Assembly (NCBI GenBank): GCA_003105245.1
Contig: PQAI01000175.1
Coordinates: 14,548-21,838, forward strand
Direction of reading: 5' to 3'
Source of the DNA: Betaproteobacteria bacterium
Lineage (GTDB): Bacteria; Pseudomonadota; Gammaproteobacteria; Burkholderiales; Usitatibacteraceae
Length of the DNA stretch: 7,291 nucleotides
The notes under the pieces: generated by a model
Database searches by the model: none
Told to the model about the DNA's origin: nothing
The model's input: only the letters and a program-made list of their open reading frames with translations
Shown here: positions 4,519 through 7,291 of the stretch, one piece after another
Numbering within the stretch: the stretch's first letter is position 1
How the letters are laid out: each line of letters begins with the position of its first letter
Made by a program: the position numbers and the translations under genes

Positions 4519-6721
4519 AGGCGACGTTGAACATCTCGACGTTCTTGAGCGCGGGCATGGGATCGGCGACGAGGTCCGTGTCCTGCAGCTTCGCGTCGGC
4601 GAGGAGGCCCGCGCGCAGGCTCGCGGCCAGCGCGTCCGTGGTGAAGTCCATGGGGGCGTTGAGCCAGTTCTCCGCCAGCGGGTCGAAGGTGACGGGCATC
4701 GCGCGGCGCGCGGCGGCCGGGCCGATCGTCTCGAGGTGGTCCAGGGGCGCCTCGCGGTAGAGCGCGTTGGCCGGGTCGATCTCGCGGCCGATGAACTGGA
4801 CCTTGCGCCAGTACTCGCTCGAACCGTGGTGCTCCCGGAAGCGTTGCGCGAGCTCGCCGAACTCGCCGGTGAGGCCCTCGAGGCGGAAGATCTCGAAGAG
4901 CGCGAGCCACGGCTTGAGGGAGGCGGGGTCCTCCTCCACCGAGAAATGCAGCAGCTCCACCGCGCGGGCGAGGGCGCCGTCCTCGTAGAAGAGGCGCGCG
5001 GCCTTCACCACCGAGTCGGGGTCGGCCGGCTGGATCGTCCCGCTCGCGATCTCGGGGAAGCGCTCCTCGATGTAGCGGCGGCGCAGCGCGGCCGGATCGG
5101 CGCCGCGCACGCTGGTGGCGAGCGACTCGTCGGAGGAGGCCACGACGCGATGCTCGCCCGGTTCGGCGGGCGGCGCCTCGCCGGCGCCCATCATGGCCTC
5201 GGCGTCGTCGAGGTCGGAATGGAGGCGCGGGGCGGGCGCGGCGGGCGGCGTAGCCGCTGCGGCGGGCTTCCTTCCCGCGAGAAGCTTCCACGCGATCGCC
5301 GCGATGCCGCCCAGCGCGAGGGCGAGCACGCCCCACAGCCATGCGGGCACGCCTTCGTCGGGCGCCTCCGGCGCGGGCTTCGGCTCGGCCACCGGCGCCT
5401 TCGGCGCTTCAGCGGTCTTCGCGGGCTCGACGGGTTTCGCGGGCTCGGGAACCTTCGCGGGCTCCTCGACCTTCGCTGGCTGTGAGGGCGCCTCGGACCT
5501 CGGGGGCTCCGCGGACTTCGGGGGTTCCGCGGCCTTCGGGGGTTCCACGACCTTCGGGGGTTCCGCGGCCTTCGGCGCTTCCGCGACCTTCGCGGGCTCC
5601 GCGGGCCGGGCAGGCAAGGGCGTGGGCAGCGTGGAGAGCTTGAGCTGGAGCTCGGCGACGCGGCCTTCCAGCTGCTTGAGGTTGTGCCGCATCGCCAGCA
5701 GCGCCGCCACCTGGTCGTCGGCGTCGAGGATCAGGAGGCGCTCGCGAAGCTGCGACCGCGTGCGGTCGTCGATGCCGCGGCTGCGGCTGAGGTCGACCGC
5801 CGGGGCCGAAAGCCGCAGGACGAATTCTCCCGGCTTCGCCGGCGCGGTCCCTTTCGTCGCGGGCGTTGCTTCCGGCTTCGGGGCCGGCGCCTCGGCCGTC
5901 GCGGGGGCCGGCTTCGCGGCCGCCTTGGGCGCCTTGGGTTCCACCGCCTTCGGTTCCCTCGCCTTCGAGGGCTCCACGGGCTTCCGGGGCTCGACGGTCT
6001 TCGGAGGTTGCGCGGCCTTCGGCGGCGCCTTTTCCCTTGCCTTGGCCTTCGCGGGCGCCGAGGCGGGAGGCGGTTGCGCCGTGCTCTCGGTGGCTGCCGG
6101 ACGGGGAAGGGAGAGGCTGAGCGAGAACCGCCGCAGGTCGGGCAGCACGACGGGCGTGCCGGGCGGCAGCGGCTCGTCCGTGCCGAGCGACTGCACGGCA
6201 GGGTTCGCGGCGCGCAGGGCCTGCACGTAGGCCTCGCGCACGGCACGGCTCTTCGGATAGATGGCCGCCGCGATGGATGCGAGCGTGTCCCCGGCGACCG
6301 ACTGCATCGCGGGCGGCGCCGGCTCGGGAGCGCGCGGATCGAGGAGGAGATCGAAGGTGCGAGAGGTGGCGTCCTTGCCACCGTCCTCGCAGGAGGCGTC
6401 GACGCGGAGGCGCGTGGCGGGCTCCTGCACCGGCGCGCGCGTGCGGACCCGCAGCCGCCAGCCGGCGCCGTCCGCTTCCACGGAAAAGATCGCGCGGGGG
6501 AGGGCGGGAAGCTCGCCGGCCGGCACCCGGCCCTGCCGGAAGCAGCGGGAGGTCGGCCTGGCGTCGGCCGCGGCCTCGATGGTCGCCGTGGCATCCAGCG
6601 GCTCGCCGAGGCCCGAGTGGACCTGGAGATCCCCCAGCCCGACGGCGGCGCACGGCAGCGCGCCGGCGGCGAGCAGGCAGGCCAGTGCGCGATAAGGGTC
6701 GGGGAGCGTGGGCGCCGTCAT
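4517..6721 (-). CDS. FimV/HubP-like single-span envelope protein with LysM-like and TPR-like parts
   Basis: A 734-residue protein with FimV architecture. A signal segment (about 9-27) precedes VGLGDLQVHSGLGEPLDA (27-44), the FimV N-terminal hallmark. A LysM-like domain follows (139-195, with AGDTLASIAAAIYP and ALRAANPAVQ), likely binding peptidoglycan. Next come a Pro/Ala/Lys-rich stretch (211-292), a coiled coil (320-365), a second Pro-rich repeat region (371-457), a transmembrane helix (461-481) and a cytoplasmic part with a TPR-like unit (about 570-635). FimV and HubP proteins organise cell poles, type IV pili and twitching. It is shorter than Pseudomonas FimV (over 900 residues), and its last 50 residues do not resemble the usual FimV C-terminal domain, so it may be a paralog; I give no symbol. 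It lies 46 bp after the DUF4124 gene and directly before the PilZ-like gene. Confidence 0.82.
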   Translation of the reverse strand: MTAPTLPDPYRALACLLAAGALPCAAVGLGDLQVHSGLGEPLDATATIEAAADARPTSRCFRQGRVPAGELPALPRAIFSVEADGAGWRLRVRTRAPVQEPATRLRVDASCEDGGKDATSRTFDLLLDPRAPEPAPPAMQSVAGDTLASIAAAIYPKSRAVREAYVQALRAANPAVQSLGTDEPLPPGTPVVLPDLRRFSLSLSLPRPAATESTAQPPPASAPAKAKAREKAPPKAAQPPKTVEPRKPVEPSKAREPKAVEPKAPKAAAKPAPATAEAPAPKPEATPATKGTAPAKPGEFVLRLSAPAVDLSRSRGIDDRTRSQLRERLLILDADDQVAALLAMRHNLKQLEGRVAELQLKLSTLPTPLPARPAEPAKVAEAPKAAEPPKVVEPPKAAEPPKSAEPPRSEAPSQPAKVEEPAKVPEPAKPVEPAKTAEAPKAPVAEPKPAPEAPDEGVPAWLWGVLALALGGIAAIAWKLLAGRKPAAAATPPAAPAPRLHSDLDDAEAMMGAGEAPPAEPGEHRVVASSDESLATSVRGADPAALRRRYIEERFPEIASGTIQPADPDSVVKAARLFYEDGALARAVELLHFSVEEDPASLKPWLALFEIFRLEGLTGEFGELAQRFREHHGSSEYWRKVQFIGREIDPANALYREAPLDHLETIGPAAARRAMPVTFDPLAENWLNAPMDFTTDALAASLRAGLLADAKLQDTDLVADPMPALKNVEMFNVA
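5404..5610 (-). repeat. 18-bp tandem repeat array coding a hexapeptide repeat
   Basis: About eleven copies of an 18-bp unit, for example GGGGTTCCGCGGCCTTCG on the plus strand, lie inside the FimV-like gene. The best-matching copies run from 5503 to 5592. One half-unit (9 bp, 5476-5484) shifts the register. In protein it reads as E-P-P-K-x-x repeats (residues about 371-440), a stiff, positively charged spacer expected to cross the periplasm. The 18-bp period keeps the frame, so copy-number change would alter length without breaking the gene. Confidence 0.8.
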
Positions 6722-6767
6722 GGGATCGTCGGGCCTCGCCTCTCGCGGGCGGTTCCCGGTCGACCGG

Positions 6768-7208
6768 TCAGCTCGACTTGCAGGCCTCGGCCACGGCCTT
6801 CTGCGCCTTCGCGCGCTCGGCGGCGATCTGCTCGTCGTCGAGGATGACCTGGTCGCCCTTGTCGTCCACCGTGGACACGCGAACTCCCGACTCCACCGTC
6901 TTCAGGTAGGCGCGCGCCGCCTTGCAGTTCTGCTCGTCGACCTCGGCCTTGCGCTCCTTCTCGGCGGCGACCTTGGCCTTCTCGCGGGCCTCGGCGCGGC
7001 CCTTCTCGATTTCCTTGTCCATCTCGACGGCCGAGCGCGCCGGGGCGGAGGGCTGTCCCGTGCTCAGGTTGAGCTGCTTGGACTGCTGCGCGGGCGGCGG
7101 CTGGTCCGAGTAGGTGACCTTGCCGTCCTTGTCGACCCACTTGTAGAGCTGGCCGAAGGCGGCGGTGGAGGCGGCGAGCGCGCAGGCGAGAACCAGGATG
7201 CGTTTCAT
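6768..7208 (-). CDS. Secreted DUF4124 domain protein
   Basis: A 146-residue protein. A signal peptide (1-19, MKRILVLACALAASTAAFG) is followed at once by the DUF4124 signature LYKWVDKDGKVTYSDQPPP (21-39). DUF4124 is an uncharacterised small domain common in proteobacterial periplasmic proteins. Residues 60-92 are highly charged and likely a coiled coil. Two cysteines remain in the mature part, Cys95 and Cys143, near the two ends of the C-terminal half, and could form a disulfide. The start is well supported by AAGGAG placed 6 nt upstream. In betaproteobacteria a DUF4124 gene is often found near ratB; here the FimV-like and PilZ-like genes lie between them, and it is the first complete gene of the minus-strand block. 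Its molecular role is unknown. Confidence 0.88.
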   Translation of the reverse strand: MKRILVLACALAASTAAFGQLYKWVDKDGKVTYSDQPPPAQQSKQLNLSTGQPSAPARSAVEMDKEIEKGRAEAREKAKVAAEKERKAEVDEQNCKAARAYLKTVESGVRVSTVDDKGDQVILDDEQIAAERAKAQKAVAEACKSS

Positions 7209-7291
7209 GGCGAACTCCTTGATGCGTGCTGCACGGCCGGGTAGGCCAGTTGTTCCAGGCCGAGCTGCGCGAGCTCGCTCGCGCGCCGGGC
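7205..7291 (-). CDS. Possible C-terminal tail of an unidentified upstream gene
   Basis: One minus-strand frame entering from the right edge reads 28 residues (ARRASELAQLGLEQLAYPAV then QHASRSSP) and stops at a TGA that overlaps the DUF4124 start (ATGA). Nearly all of its first 22 codons end in G or C, as in the true genes here. The last few codons lose this bias, and the DUF4124 ribosome binding site lies inside them. The other two frames are also open over this short stretch, so the call is weak. I do not recognise a family. If real, DUF4124 is an internal operon gene and its promoter is outside the window. Confidence 0.33.
   Translation of the reverse strand, partial: ARRASELAQLGLEQLAYPAVQHASRSSP
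7215..7220 (-). promoter_or_regulatory. Ribosome binding site of the DUF4124 gene (AAGGAG)
   Basis: A near-consensus AAGGAG lies 6 nt before the ATG at 7208. It is the strongest ribosome binding site in the window, which suggests that this small protein is made in good amount. Confidence 0.75.

Noticed and set aside
2847..5342. Minus-strand open frame of 831 codons
   Set aside because: It runs in a shifted frame through the PilZ-like gene and half of the FimV-like gene and gives an Arg-rich, low-complexity protein; the two shorter genes have recognisable domains and correct start signals.
3992..5485. Plus-strand open frame of 497 codons opposite the FimV-like and PilZ-like genes
   Set aside because: It is an antisense shadow, with repetitive Glu/Val/Gly/Arg composition and no ribosome binding site or family match.
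6756..6767. 12-bp palindrome CCGGTCGACCGG next to the DUF4124 stop, considered as a terminator
   Set aside because: It gives only a 4-bp stem with a 4-nt loop and no T-run, and the FimV-like gene follows 46 bp after the stop in the same direction, so read-through is more likely.
7262..7290. GC-rich palindromic stretch at the right edge (GCGAGCTCGC and neighbours), considered as a regulatory site
   Set aside because: It is explained by codons of the probable upstream gene tail, and such CG palindromes are frequent in this base composition.

Overview
This window is very GC-rich with strong G/C bias at third codon positions. Its layout, smpB divergent from ratA-ratB plus a DUF4124 gene and a FimV-type protein, suggests a betaproteobacterium (inference from gene content; no rRNA is present). 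It is almost fully coding: about eight genes in three transcription blocks, and no intergenic stretch over 300 bases. I see no tRNA, CRISPR array, insertion sequence or integrase.

Left block (1-2092, minus strand): smpB (trans-translation), then a UbiU-like and a UbiV protein of peptidase family U32, joined by an ATGA overlap. UbiV runs off the left edge. In E. coli, UbiU and UbiV form an iron-sulfur heterodimer that hydroxylates the ubiquinone ring without oxygen. The UbiU-like protein here has lost one of the four cluster-binding cysteines. A small hairpin and a sigma-54-like -24/-12 element lie in the 54-bp gap between smpB and ubiU.

Middle block (2180-2934, plus strand): ratA, a START/COQ10-like protein, and ratB, an RnfH/UPF0125 small protein, joined by TGATG. 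They diverge from smpB across an 87-bp spacer holding back-to-back -10-like elements. ratB converges on and overlaps the next gene by 35 bp.

Right block (2900-7291, minus strand, read from right to left): possibly the tail of an unseen gene, then a secreted DUF4124 protein, a single-membrane-span FimV/HubP-like protein with a long Pro/Ala/Lys-rich periplasmic region built on an 18-bp tandem repeat, and a 535-residue cytoplasmic protein with a PilZ-like C-terminal half. The last two are separated by 9 nt, and the second gene's ribosome binding site overlaps the first gene's stop codon. This looks like a coupled envelope/polarity plus cyclic-di-GMP-type module and is the best candidate for something under-described here.
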